A stretch of 64,000 nucleotides of DNA, taken from Hymenobacter sediminicola. GTDB taxonomy: Bacteria; Bacteroidota; Bacteroidia; Cytophagales; Hymenobacteraceae. This document shows, one piece after another, positions 8,401 through 19,598 of the stretch; position 1 is the first letter of the stretch; each line of letters begins with the position of its first letter. Position numbers and translations under genes: made by a program. The stretch covers positions 1,361,001-1,425,000 of the forward strand of contig NZ_CP060202.1 in NCBI RefSeq assembly GCF_014250515.1, given 5' to 3'. The notes under the pieces are model-generated. The model had not been told where the DNA came from. It did not search any database and was given only the letters and a program-made list of their open reading frames with translations.

Positions 8401-10278
8401 CTAAGAGCGACGAGTTGGCTTCTTGGGCTTGGGCTCCACGGAGGCTGAAGTACCGGCATCAGCACCCGAACGTGGCTGGGCGTCGCGCTCCTGCGCGGCA
8501 CGCATGGCATCCTGGAGGCGGGCTCCGAAGCCTGAAGGCTTCTTGTCCTTGTTCTTCACCTTGTTGGCTTCCAGCTGCGCCCGGATCTTCGTGTCATCTA
8601 CGAAGCGGCGCGTGAGAGCCTGCTGGCCCAGCGTAGCCAGGTTCGAAACGAGGTAGTACCAAGTCAGGCCGGCCGCGAAGCTGTTCAGCACAAACATGAA
8701 TATCACGGGCATCAGGTAGCTGTAGAACTTCATCGGGCCCTGCATAGCGGCCGGGTTCATCTGATTGCTCTGCCAGGTCATCAGCAGCGTCGAAAGCGTC
8801 ATCAGCACCGTGAACAGGCTGATGTGGTTGCCCAGGAATGGCACCGTGAAGGGCAGCTTAATCAGGTCGTCGTAGGTGCTCAAGTCCTTGGCCCACAGGA
8901 AATGCTCCTGCCGCAGCTCAATGGCGTTGGGGAAGAACTGGAACATAGCAAACAAGATGGGCAGCGTCAGCAGCGTGGGTACGCAGCCGCTCAGCGGGCT
9001 CACCCCGAAGCTTGAGTACAGCTTCATGGTTTCCTGCTGCACCTTCATCTGGTCGTCGCCGGCCTTCTCCTTGATGGCGTCGATTTCCGGCTTCAGCACT
9101 TTCATCTTAGCCTGCGACACGTACGTTTTGTACGTCAGAGGCCATGTCACGAGCTTGATGAGTACCACTAGCAGCGCGATGATGATGCCGTAGGAGCTGA
9201 TGAACTGCTCCAGGGTGTGGAACACGGGCAGCACCACAAACTGATTTACCCAGCGGAACAGCCCCCAGCCTAGGTACACGTTCCGGTCGAAGCCCGGTGC
9301 CACATCCTTCAGAATAGGCAGCGAGTTCGGGCCGAAATAGTAGCGGAAGCTGGCCTTGCCCTGCTGCGCATCGGCCGCCGGAATGCTGAGCGTGGTGCTC
9401 AGCGTTTTGATGAACGTGCTGTCGTTCAGGTCAACGGTAGAGTTGAACTTACCATTCGAAAACTTGTCGTTGGCAATGATACCAGCTACGAAGAAGTCGT
9501 GTTTGTGGGCGGCCCACTTCACCGGCTCCGTGATAGTCACCTCCTCCGGTTTCTCGGAGGCCTCCGCCAACGCGCCGTGGTCATCAGCGGCCAAGTAGTG
9601 GTTGATGGTGGTATGGTTGCGGTTCTGCTTCAGGTCCTGCTCAGTCTGGCGCACGCGGTCCACGAACGTAAACGTGAGCGGCTCCTGCGACATAGCCTGC
9701 TGCAGACCTGTGAAACGCAGGTCGTAGCCTAGCTCGTAGGAGCCATCGGCCAGGGTATACACTTCCTCAATCTGGCCACCGGCCACACTGGCCGTGAAGC
9801 TTAGGCGTTGGCCTTTCTTGTCACCTTCGGCAAATGGCTGCACCGTACCGGGCTGGAAATACAAGTCCGACAGACGCACGTTCTGACCACCGATAGTCCG
9901 GAAACGGGTATCAATCTGGGCGCTCTGGGCATCCAGCAGATCCAGCGGCTTGCCGAAGAAAGTCTTGTAGTTCTTCAGGCGCACAGCCTCCACACGGCCT
10001 CCTTTCGAGGAGAAAGTAATAGCCACGTTGTCGTTCTGCAGCTGCACCTGCTGGGCAGTGCCCTGCGCGGCGCCGGCAAAAGCACCAAGCGTGCGGGCCG
10101 CAGCAGTTGAATCGAAGGGGGCAGCGGCCGTAGCAGGAGTGGCGCCGGGCGCGGTGCTGGCCGCCGTGGTAGGCTTGTCGGCCGGTAGTTCTTTGGGCGT
10201 TTCGGGCTTGAAGAAATACAGGTAGACGAGGAGCAAGGCTGCTATCAGAAACAGGCCAGTTGCTGAATTTCTGTCCAT
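8401..10278 (-). CDS. yidC: Membrane protein insertase YidC
   Basis: Inserts and folds inner-membrane proteins, with or without the Sec translocon. The 625-residue product starts MDRNSATGLFLIAALLLVYLYFF (first membrane segment), followed by an Ala/Thr/Pro-rich spacer, then the large periplasmic beta domain typical of Gram-negative YidC (AITFSSKGGRVEAVRLKNYKTF onward). The conserved five-helix core starts near FISSYGIIIALLVVLIKLVTWPL and includes YGVSPLSGC-like (FGVSPLSGCVPTLLTLPILFAMF) and FMFVLNSFAAGLTWYYLVSN. The C-terminus is basic (PKPKKPTRRS), as in ribosome-binding tails. It is followed by a clear terminator and lies downstream of pyrG, separated by a repeat-like element. Confidence 0.95.
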   Translation of the reverse strand: MDRNSATGLFLIAALLLVYLYFFKPETPKELPADKPTTAASTAPGATPATAAAPFDSTAAARTLGAFAGAAQGTAQQVQLQNDNVAITFSSKGGRVEAVRLKNYKTFFGKPLDLLDAQSAQIDTRFRTIGGQNVRLSDLYFQPGTVQPFAEGDKKGQRLSFTASVAGGQIEEVYTLADGSYELGYDLRFTGLQQAMSQEPLTFTFVDRVRQTEQDLKQNRNHTTINHYLAADDHGALAEASEKPEEVTITEPVKWAAHKHDFFVAGIIANDKFSNGKFNSTVDLNDSTFIKTLSTTLSIPAADAQQGKASFRYYFGPNSLPILKDVAPGFDRNVYLGWGLFRWVNQFVVLPVFHTLEQFISSYGIIIALLVVLIKLVTWPLTYKTYVSQAKMKVLKPEIDAIKEKAGDDQMKVQQETMKLYSSFGVSPLSGCVPTLLTLPILFAMFQFFPNAIELRQEHFLWAKDLSTYDDLIKLPFTVPFLGNHISLFTVLMTLSTLLMTWQSNQMNPAAMQGPMKFYSYLMPVIFMFVLNSFAAGLTWYYLVSNLATLGQQALTRRFVDDTKIRAQLEANKVKNKDKKPSGFGARLQDAMRAAQERDAQPRSGADAGTSASVEPKPKKPTRRS

Positions 10279-10417
10279 TCAGGTAAAAATGAGGGCAAAC
10301 AAGGAATGCGTGAGCAGCGCCGACCGCAAAAATCCGGCAACGCTGCCACAAAGGTCGGGTTTGTCAGGTTAATAATTGTAGGTCGGCGCTTTGGGCAGCG
10401 GATTAAATGCAAACCAC

Positions 10418-10519
10418 CTGTCATCCTAAGCAAAGCGAAGGACCTTATAATGCAAGAGCGAGCCGCTATTATGCTTGCCGTTCTAACAGAATAAGGCCCT
10501 GCTTTGCTCAGGATGACAG
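10418..10519. repeat. Dispersed inverted repeat element, copy 1
   Basis: A 102-base imperfect hairpin with outer arms CTGTCATCCTAAGCAAAGC and GCTTTGCTCAGGATGACAG. The same outer consensus (TGTCATCCTGAGC...) with a different inside occurs at 31363-31449. This is the form expected of REP/REPIN-like palindromic elements between genes. It lies in the 260-base gap between pyrG and yidC. Confidence 0.6.
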
Positions 10520-10538
10520 ATGGTTAGGTTGTTCCCAA

Positions 10539-13253
<2,715 letters not shown>

Positions 13254-13276
13254 GCGGGGAGACGCTGCTGCAATAA

Positions 13277-13330
13277 GTATTTCGCCCCGGCAATCATCTG
13301 TTTAAACAGATGATTGCCGGGGCGAAATAC
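13277..13330. terminator. 54-base perfect palindrome between convergent genes
   Basis: Two 27-base arms meet with no loop (centre TTT|AAA at 13303/13304): left arm starts GTATTTCGCCCCGGC, right arm ends GCCGGGGCGAAATAC. It lies between the ends of the oxidoreductase (13253) and the Gfo/Idh/MocA gene (13349), so a bidirectional terminator is the simplest reading. Confidence 0.78.
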
Positions 13331-13348
13331 AACTATAAACAGGGTAGA

Positions 13349-14785
13349 CTAAGCCTGTTTCGGTTCGGGGCCGCGGAATACGTCTTCGCCAGCTACAGTA
13401 GACAGCTTCACTGGCCGGCCTTCGCGGGCCGACTGGTAGATGGCCTCCATGATGCGCTGGTCTTGTAGACCTTCCTCGCCGGGGGTATGGGGCTTTTTGT
13501 CTTCCATGACGCACTCGGAGAAGTGGTCCATTTCGGCGGCAAACTGGTTTTTAGCCGGGATGGTAATCTGGTTCTGTAGTTTGGCCGGGCCTTCGGCGTG
13601 GGAAGTCTGCAGTTGCTGACCCTGGTAGGCGTATGCATTGTTTAGATGCATCCAGCCGCGTTCTGCACTCACGCGGTAGAAGCGCGAATCGTGGGTGTTG
13701 TAGTGCGTGATGCTGTCGACGGTGATGCCGCCAGGAAAACGCATCTGCCACGACATCAGCTCCTCTACTTCCTTGAACAGCGGGTTGCCGGGCGTGCTGT
13801 GCATATAGGCCGATACTTCCGTGGGCTCGGTGCCCAGCAGAAAACGGCTGGTGTTCAGGCAATACAGGCCGATGTCGGGGAGGGCGCCGCCGCCAGCCAG
13901 CGCCTTTTTGTGGCGCCAGTGGTCGGGGTTGGCAGAGCTTTGGCTATTCTGAGCTTGGATGTATTTCACCGGCCCAAACTTGTTGCTCCGCAGCATCTTC
14001 CGCACCTCCCGGTTATAGGGCTCGTACTGAATGCGGTAGGCAATCATGAGCTTGCGGTTCGCCTTTTTGCAGGCATCAATCATGGCCTGGCACTCTTGAG
14101 AGGAGTTAGCCATGGGCTTTTCGCAGAGGATGTGCTTGCCGGCCTGCGCGCCCCGGATGGTGTATTCGGCGTGCATGGAATTGGGCAGCACAATGTAAAT
14201 CACCTGCACCTCGGGGTTGTCCTTGAGCTTGTCGTAGTCCTGGTAGCTGTAGCAGCTTTCGGGCTTGATGCCATACTGTTGCGCTACTTTCTTGAGCTTT
14301 TCGGGCGAGCCGCTTACCAGCGCCACCGGCTTCGATTTTTTGCACTCGCCAAACGCCGGCAGCAGCTCTTCCAGTGTGAGGTGGCCTAGGCCCACCAGCG
14401 CATAGCCCACCCGCTTGTCGGGCGGCAGCGGGGTAGGGGTGGGGCCTGATTTGGGGTCTACGTCCGATTTCCAGGCTTCCAGCTCAATGGGCTTGTCGAG
14501 GCCAGCGGGCACCTTGGCCGGCGGCGACACGGCTTCCGACGAAGGGACTTTCTGCCCATCTGGGGCCGCATATACGGTGGCCGCATCTACATCCGAGGCC
14601 GGCGTGCCGGTGGTGGGCGTGCTGCCCGCACTGGCCTTTGGCGTATCCGACTGGCAGCTAACCAGTGAGCCGGCCGCTACGCCCACGGCCAGGCCGCGCC
14701 CGGCCAGATTCAGAAACTCTTTGCGCGAAACCTCCTGGCTGGCGTGGCGCAACACAGTGTTCAACAGTTCATTGGTGATGGACAT
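13349..14785 (-). CDS. Gfo/Idh/MocA family oxidoreductase, exported
   Basis: A 478-residue NAD(P)-dependent oxidoreductase of the glucose-fructose oxidoreductase/inositol dehydrogenase family; the exact sugar-like substrate cannot be read from the sequence. The N-terminus holds a Tat-like signal (SRKEFLNLAGRGLAVGVAAGSL) ending in a possible lipobox LVSC. A Ser/Pro/Thr-rich linker (about 50-130) follows. The Rossmann domain begins VGYALVGLGHLTLEELLPAF, and the conserved EKP motif is in HILCEKPMANSSQE. The C-terminal domain (DIGLYCLNTSRFLLGTEPTEVSAYM) has the family's usual form. Secreted members with a twin-arginine-like signal are common in Bacteroidota. Only one arginine is seen in the signal, so Tat export is likely but not certain. 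Confidence 0.85.
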   Translation of the reverse strand: MSITNELLNTVLRHASQEVSRKEFLNLAGRGLAVGVAAGSLVSCQSDTPKASAGSTPTTGTPASDVDAATVYAAPDGQKVPSSEAVSPPAKVPAGLDKPIELEAWKSDVDPKSGPTPTPLPPDKRVGYALVGLGHLTLEELLPAFGECKKSKPVALVSGSPEKLKKVAQQYGIKPESCYSYQDYDKLKDNPEVQVIYIVLPNSMHAEYTIRGAQAGKHILCEKPMANSSQECQAMIDACKKANRKLMIAYRIQYEPYNREVRKMLRSNKFGPVKYIQAQNSQSSANPDHWRHKKALAGGGALPDIGLYCLNTSRFLLGTEPTEVSAYMHSTPGNPLFKEVEELMSWQMRFPGGITVDSITHYNTHDSRFYRVSAERGWMHLNNAYAYQGQQLQTSHAEGPAKLQNQITIPAKNQFAAEMDHFSECVMEDKKPHTPGEEGLQDQRIMEAIYQSAREGRPVKLSTVAGEDVFRGPEPKQA

Positions 14786-14990
14786 ACAAAACGGAAAATA
14801 AGTAGCGAGTATGCACTACCATACTTCCGGCGCCAGAGCCAGGTTGCCGGAAGCCCGGATTTGGAACGCTGCCGCAACAACGTAGTATCCTGCACCAAGT
14901 CAACAAGGACGAGCTTACTTTCATCGGAAGTTGAAAAGGGCCGCGCTTTTGCCCAAGTTGCGAGAGTTTTTGCCTGCTAGCCTCCCTTTG

Positions 14991-16349
14991 ATGCCGTTCC
15001 TTGTTGTTTTTCGCCGCGCACTGCTTGTGGGGCTTTTCTTACTGCATATCGTGCCTGTGCGGGGCCAGAAGATGCCGGTAGCGGCACCACGAATTGTCAA
15101 TCCGGCGTGGCTGGAGACGCTGATAACTACTTCGCCGGTACTATGCCAGCACCATGTGGGCGTGGCATTGGCCGATGCGGCCACCGGCGAGAAGTTGTAT
15201 GAACTGAATGCTGACAAGTATTTCACGCCGGCCAGCACCATGAAGCTATTTAGCATATATGCGGGCCTGCACATGCTCGGCGACTCGCTGCCCAGCCTGC
15301 ACTACGTAGTGCGCCACGACTCACTGATTTTCTGGGGCACCGGCGACCCTACGCTGCTACACGGCGACGTACCCAGCCGCCGCGCCTTCACCTTCCTGCA
15401 AAGCCGCCCCGAAAAGCTGTTCTACGCCGTGATTCCCAGTGTCAGCGCCTACGGGCCGGGCTGGACCTGGGACGACTACAACTACTATTTCCAGCCTGAG
15501 CGGGGCCCGTTTCCTATCTACGGGCACACGGTGCGGTTCTACGGCCAGGCCAGCCAGCCGCTGCCTCGCGTGGCGCCCCGCTTCTTTTTGCCTTTGACGG
15601 AGGCCGTAGCCGCCGGTACGCCCAACCCCGGCGACGACCATATAAGGCGGCCGGAGCTGGAAAACCGCTTTTTCGCGTACCCAAGCACCACAAAATGGGT
15701 GGATGAAACGCCGTTTCGTACCAGTCCTGCGTTGCTCCAGCAGCTGCTCCAGGACACGCTGCGGCGCCCTGTGGGCGTGGTGCCGTTCCGCCTGCGCCCC
15801 CAGGACAGCGTGCGGGTGGTGCGCGGGCTGCCCGTCGATTCGCTGTACCGCCGCCTGCTGCGCGTGAGCGACAATTTCCTGGCCGAACAGCTGCTGCTGC
15901 TGTGTTCCAGCCGCCTCGGCTTAGATTCGCTGAGCGCCATCCGGCCCATTCGGGTGATGCAGAAGCTGTTTCTGGCCGACCTGCCCGATGTGCCGCGCTG
16001 GGTAGATGGCTCCGGCCTCTCTCGCCTCAACCTCGTGACGCCCCGCACCATGACGGGCCTGCTGCTCAAGCTGCATCAGGAAACGCCCGAAGCGCGCCTG
16101 CTGAGCCTGCTGGCTGCCGGCGGGGGACAGGGCACGCTGCGCCGCCGCTACCGCCCGGTGGCGGGCCGGACGTGGCTGTGGGGCAAAACCGGCACGCTCA
16201 CCAACAACCATAACTTGTGCGGTTATATCCGCACGAAATCGGGCCGGCTGGTGGCCTTCAGCTTCTTCAACAACAACCTGCCCGGCAACGACGCACCCGT
16301 CCGTACCGAAATGGAGCGCATTCTGACGCAGGTGCGAGAACGGCTGTAG
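14991..16349 (+). CDS. D-alanyl-D-alanine carboxypeptidase/endopeptidase (PBP4 type)
   Basis: Periplasmic peptidase S13 (DacB-like) enzyme that trims or opens peptidoglycan cross-links. The 452-residue product has all three penicillin-binding motifs: Ser82-Thr-Met-Lys85 (TPASTMKLF), Ser293-Asp-Asn295 (VSDNFLAEQ) and Lys399-Thr-Gly401 (WGKTGTL). A hydrophobic signal peptide occupies about residues 10-26 (ALLVGLFLLHIVPVRGQ). I chose the ATG at 14991; an in-frame TTG at 14931 would add 20 residues ahead of the signal. The region between motifs 1 and 2 is about 210 residues, as expected for the S13 insertion domain. It is transcribed divergently from the Gfo/Idh/MocA gene. Confidence 0.88.
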   Translation: MPFLVVFRRALLVGLFLLHIVPVRGQKMPVAAPRIVNPAWLETLITTSPVLCQHHVGVALADAATGEKLYELNADKYFTPASTMKLFSIYAGLHMLGDSLPSLHYVVRHDSLIFWGTGDPTLLHGDVPSRRAFTFLQSRPEKLFYAVIPSVSAYGPGWTWDDYNYYFQPERGPFPIYGHTVRFYGQASQPLPRVAPRFFLPLTEAVAAGTPNPGDDHIRRPELENRFFAYPSTTKWVDETPFRTSPALLQQLLQDTLRRPVGVVPFRLRPQDSVRVVRGLPVDSLYRRLLRVSDNFLAEQLLLLCSSRLGLDSLSAIRPIRVMQKLFLADLPDVPRWVDGSGLSRLNLVTPRTMTGLLLKLHQETPEARLLSLLAAGGGQGTLRRRYRPVAGRTWLWGKTGTLTNNHNLCGYIRTKSGRLVAFSFFNNNLPGNDAPVRTEMERILTQVRERL

Positions 16350-16418
16350 CCGCTAAGTCAATAGTTTATCCTGATTTGTTGAACGGAATTTGCTCTATAC
16401 TCAATCCGATTTTATCAA

Positions 16419-17105
16419 GTGTCTACCACTCTTTCCTCTTTCGCCAGGGCGCTGAGCGCCGCACTGAGTCTGCTGTGTGTACCAGCCTGCCAATCAGACT
16501 CAGAAGCAGTAGCGGAAGCACGAGCCGCCAGGACCACACCCGTTGCAAAAGCGCCGGCGCCGGCTACCCAACCCCAGCCCGCTACCCCCATTGCTACTCC
16601 CGACTCGGCGGCGCTGGTACGGCAGTTTGTGCCGGCTGGCTACCGCCTGCTCGATATGAAAACCGGCGACCTGAACCGCGACGCTTACCCCGACAAGCTG
16701 TTGGTACTAGACAGTCTGACTGCTGATAACCAGGGCAGCGAAACCCGCCGGCCCCTACTGCTACTCACTGCCAACGCCCAGGGCCAGTATATCCTGGCGG
16801 CGCGCAACGATAACACCGTAATGTGCAGTGAGTGTGGCGGTATGATGGGTGACCCGTACCAAGGCCTGACTATCAAAAACGGCTACTTCTCAGTGGAGCA
16901 TTATGGTGGCAGCGGGTGGCGCTGGACTCACATCATCACGTTCAAGTATAACCCCACCGACCACCACTGGTACCTGCACCGGGCCGGAGGCGACAGTTTT
17001 CATGCCTCTAACCCTGACAGCGCGAAAACCCACATAGAAACACCTCGTGACTTCGGCCGCATTCGGTTTGAGCGGTACAAGGGGAATGCAGGGTGGGATG
17101 AGTAG
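16419..17105 (+). CDS. Lipoprotein of unknown function, VCBS/FG-GAP-like
   Basis: A 228-residue exported protein starting at GTG 16419. The signal peptide ends in a lipobox (LLCVPAC, Cys24), followed by a low-complexity Ala/Pro/Thr stretch to about residue 60. The segment GDLNRDAYPDKLLVLDS (about 87-103) has the Asp/Asn-rich calcium-loop look of FG-GAP/VCBS repeats. The later part (CSECGGMMGDPYQGLTIKNGYFSVEHYGGSGWRWTH) is conserved-looking, with two cysteines. I do not recognise a named family beyond this. It follows the PBP4 gene by 69 bases on the same strand and may be cotranscribed. A hairpin lies after it. Confidence 0.7.
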   Translation: MSTTLSSFARALSAALSLLCVPACQSDSEAVAEARAARTTPVAKAPAPATQPQPATPIATPDSAALVRQFVPAGYRLLDMKTGDLNRDAYPDKLLVLDSLTADNQGSETRRPLLLLTANAQGQYILAARNDNTVMCSECGGMMGDPYQGLTIKNGYFSVEHYGGSGWRWTHIITFKYNPTDHHWYLHRAGGDSFHASNPDSAKTHIETPRDFGRIRFERYKGNAGWDE

Positions 17106-17124
17106 GAGGGTGCGCGAATAGAAA

Positions 17125-17167
17125 TATAGCCCTGCTATGCTCCGCAAGGAGCAATGACAGGGCTATA
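17125..17167. terminator. Nested hairpin between convergent genes
   Basis: Outer arms TATAGCCCTG (17125-17134) and CAGGGCTATA (17158-17167), with an inner hairpin TGCTCC-GCAA-GGAGCA (17138-17153). It lies between the ends of the lipoprotein gene (17105) and the small membrane protein gene (17190). Confidence 0.6.
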
Positions 17168-17189
17168 ACAAGTAGAGTAGCAAGTTGGT

Positions 17190-17489
17190 TTACTCCGAAA
17201 CCAGCTTGCTAACAGGACTGAATTTATCTAATACAATCCGAGCAAGCTTCCAGCCAGGAGCCACAAAAATCCAGATAGAGACAGTGAGAATGAAAATGAC
17301 GAAAGGCGCAAACAACAGGTAGATAACAAAGCCTTTCAGCCCATAGTACTCTTGCTCATTCAGTCGGGCCGGCACCACGTCTGCCAGCGAGAGAAGCCCC
17401 AGAAATAGCGACACGGGCCCATAAAAGCCGCAAGTAGCATACAATAGGACGATAAAAAGCTGGCGGGAAGTCAGGCTGCGGATGGGCAT
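17190..17489 (-). CDS. Small membrane protein, unknown
   Basis: A 99-residue protein with two predicted membrane segments: about residues 10-35 (LFIVLLYATCGFYGPVSLFL and onward) and 50-75 (FVIYLLFAPFVIFILTVSIWIFV). Short charged loops and a basic-to-polar C-terminus follow. No family recognised. Its stop is 20 bases before the hairpin and its start is 11 bases after the serA stop, so it is probably read as the tail of the serB-serA transcript. Confidence 0.6.
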   Translation of the reverse strand: MPIRSLTSRQLFIVLLYATCGFYGPVSLFLGLLSLADVVPARLNEQEYYGLKGFVIYLLFAPFVIFILTVSIWIFVAPGWKLARIVLDKFSPVSKLVSE

Positions 17490-17500
17490 ACGAGGGGCGC

Positions 17501-19402
17501 TTAGTACAGCACTCGGAACTTGATGGTGTGCTCCACCTGCTTCAGCTCGCCGATTACCTCCGGCTCGTATTCCTTGTCGATGTCGGTGATGACGTAGCCG
17601 ATGTGCTCGTTGGTTTTCAGGTACTGACCCAAGATGTTGACGTGGCGTTCGGCCAGCACGTTGTTGATGCGAGCCAGCACGCCGGGCACGTTGTGGTGAA
17701 TATGAATGAGGCGGTGGGCTTGCTGTTCAGGTAGCTGAATGTTGGGGAAATTGACGCTCTGCTGGGTGTTGCCGCTGTTTACGTACTGCATGATGCGCTC
17801 CGGCACAAACTCGGCAATGTTGCGCTGCGCCTCCGCCGTACTGCCGCCAATGTGGGGTGTCAGGAGCACATTAGGCAGGCTGCGCAGCTCACTTTCGAAG
17901 CTTTCCTGGTTGGTTTTGGGCTCGTACGGAAACACATCCACGGCGGCGCCGCCCAGGTGGCCGGAGCGCAGCACGGCGGCCAGCGCCGGCACATCTACAA
18001 TATGGCCGCGGCTGTTGTTGAGCAGCAGCGCGCCGGGCTTCATCAGGGCCAGCTCGGCGGCCCCAATCAGGTTGGTATTGGCGGCGCGCCCGTCTACGTG
18101 CAGCGTCACGATGTCGGCTTGCTGGAGCAGCTCCGGCAGCGTGCGGCACTTAGTAGCATTGCCGAGCTGCAGCTTTTCGGCCACATCGTAGTAGAGTACC
18201 TGCATGCCTATCGCCTCGGCCACTACAGAAAGCTGACTGCCGATGTTGCCGTAGCCGATGATGCCCAGCTTCTTGCCCCGGATTTCAAACGAGCCTTTCG
18301 CTGACTTGTCCCACTCGCCGTCGTGCATTTTGGCGCTTTTCTCCGGGATGCGGCGGGCCAACATGATAATTTCGCCCAGCGCCAGCTCCACCACCGAGCG
18401 GGTATTGGAGAAGGGCGCGTTGAACACGGCCACGCCCTTCTTCATGCAGCCCGTGAGGTCAATCTGGTTGGTGCCGATGCAGAATGCGCCCACCGCAATC
18501 AGGCGGTTGGCGGCTTCCAGCACACGGGGCGTCACTTGGGTTTTGCTCCGGATGCCCAGAATGCTGACGCCCTCAATCTGCTGTACCAACTCGTCCTCGT
18601 CGAGGCCACCGGGCACAGTGTCTACCTGGTAGCCTTCCTGCCGGAACAGTTCGGCGGCGCGGGCATCGGGGTTTTCAAGCAGCAGAACTTTGATGCGGTT
18701 TTTGGGGTAGGAAAGCGTCATCGGAAGCTTATTCTGGTAGAGAAATTCGTCGAAAGTAGGTAGCACTTCATCGGCGCGGGCCACTACGGCGTCGCGGGTT
18801 ACGTTTTCAGTGAAGGCGTAGAAACGGTTGGCCAGCCCAGCTTCCCGGATCTGGTAGTCGGTGTAGCCGTCGCCGAGCACGTACACATCACCGCTGAGGT
18901 CGAGGCGACGGAGCTGCTCGATTTTGCCGCCGTCGCGGCTGAGTACGTTTTCTGGGTCGAAGCCGGTGATGCGGCCTTCGGCATCGAAAGTGAAGGTGTT
19001 GGCCAGCACAAAATCGGGCCCGATGCCAAACTCGGCCACCACCGGCTCGATGAACTCGCGGAAGCCGCTGCTCACAATATACACGCGCCCCGGAAACTGC
19101 TCGAAAAAGGCCCGGTTGCGCACAATGCTTTCCGAAACCTTGCCTTTGAGCCGAGCCACCAGCGGCGCCAGATGCCGCCGGTACGCTGGCAGCAGCGCCA
19201 GCCGTTGCTTCAGCGACTCTGAAAATTTCAGCTCCCCGCTCATGCCCCGGTCCGTCAGCGCCCGGATTTCGGCCACCACTTTCTCCCGGTTGGGGTGGCC
19301 TTCCAGAGCAATATCGGCGAGTTCGTCGAGGCCTTCTACCTGGGTGAATGTGCTATCGAAATCAATGATGAGGTACGGAAGCGGCTGCGTTGGTTCGGGC
19401 AT
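17501..19402 (-). CDS. serA: Fused phosphoserine phosphatase / phosphoglycerate dehydrogenase
   Basis: A 633-residue two-enzyme protein of serine synthesis. Residues 1-210 are a HAD-type phosphatase like SerB: IIDFDSTFTQVEG with Asp14 and Asp16, SSGFREFIEPVV, and VYVLGDGYTDYQIREAG. From about residue 235 it is a D-2-hydroxyacid dehydrogenase like SerA: the NAD loop KLGIIGYGNIGSQLS, RGHIVDVPALAAVL, VDVFPYEP and the catalytic His in LLTPHIGGST. The C-terminal 75 residues are an ACT domain (HIHHNVPGVLARINNVLAE), the usual serine-sensing module. It would supply steps 1 and 3 of the pathway; SerC is not nearby. The start at 19402 was chosen because the phosphatase core begins there; the frame remains open to 19723 but with no conserved content and overlaps the next gene. 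Confidence 0.9.
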   Translation of the reverse strand: MPEPTQPLPYLIIDFDSTFTQVEGLDELADIALEGHPNREKVVAEIRALTDRGMSGELKFSESLKQRLALLPAYRRHLAPLVARLKGKVSESIVRNRAFFEQFPGRVYIVSSGFREFIEPVVAEFGIGPDFVLANTFTFDAEGRITGFDPENVLSRDGGKIEQLRRLDLSGDVYVLGDGYTDYQIREAGLANRFYAFTENVTRDAVVARADEVLPTFDEFLYQNKLPMTLSYPKNRIKVLLLENPDARAAELFRQEGYQVDTVPGGLDEDELVQQIEGVSILGIRSKTQVTPRVLEAANRLIAVGAFCIGTNQIDLTGCMKKGVAVFNAPFSNTRSVVELALGEIIMLARRIPEKSAKMHDGEWDKSAKGSFEIRGKKLGIIGYGNIGSQLSVVAEAIGMQVLYYDVAEKLQLGNATKCRTLPELLQQADIVTLHVDGRAANTNLIGAAELALMKPGALLLNNSRGHIVDVPALAAVLRSGHLGGAAVDVFPYEPKTNQESFESELRSLPNVLLTPHIGGSTAEAQRNIAEFVPERIMQYVNSGNTQQSVNFPNIQLPEQQAHRLIHIHHNVPGVLARINNVLAERHVNILGQYLKTNEHIGYVITDIDKEYEPEVIGELKQVEHTIKFRVLY

Positions 19403-19598
19403 AGTGGGGGCAATATCGGGCGGAATTGCTAAGCATCCCACCGAACTTGACGTGGCTGGTACTGGGGCATTGTGCCAGCCGCTTTCTGGGTGCCTGGTTA
19501 AAATGGCATCATTCTGAGAAGAAACAGGCAGCGCCAAAAGGGAGGAAAGCCGAAAAAGCTCGGCCCTTCTATAACTGTGGAAACAAGGTTGGCGCGAA

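Noticed and set aside
17138..17153. Inner hairpin of the 17125-17167 element as a second REP family
   Set aside because: Only one copy was seen and it is nested inside a terminator-like stem; a second family cannot be claimed from one copy.
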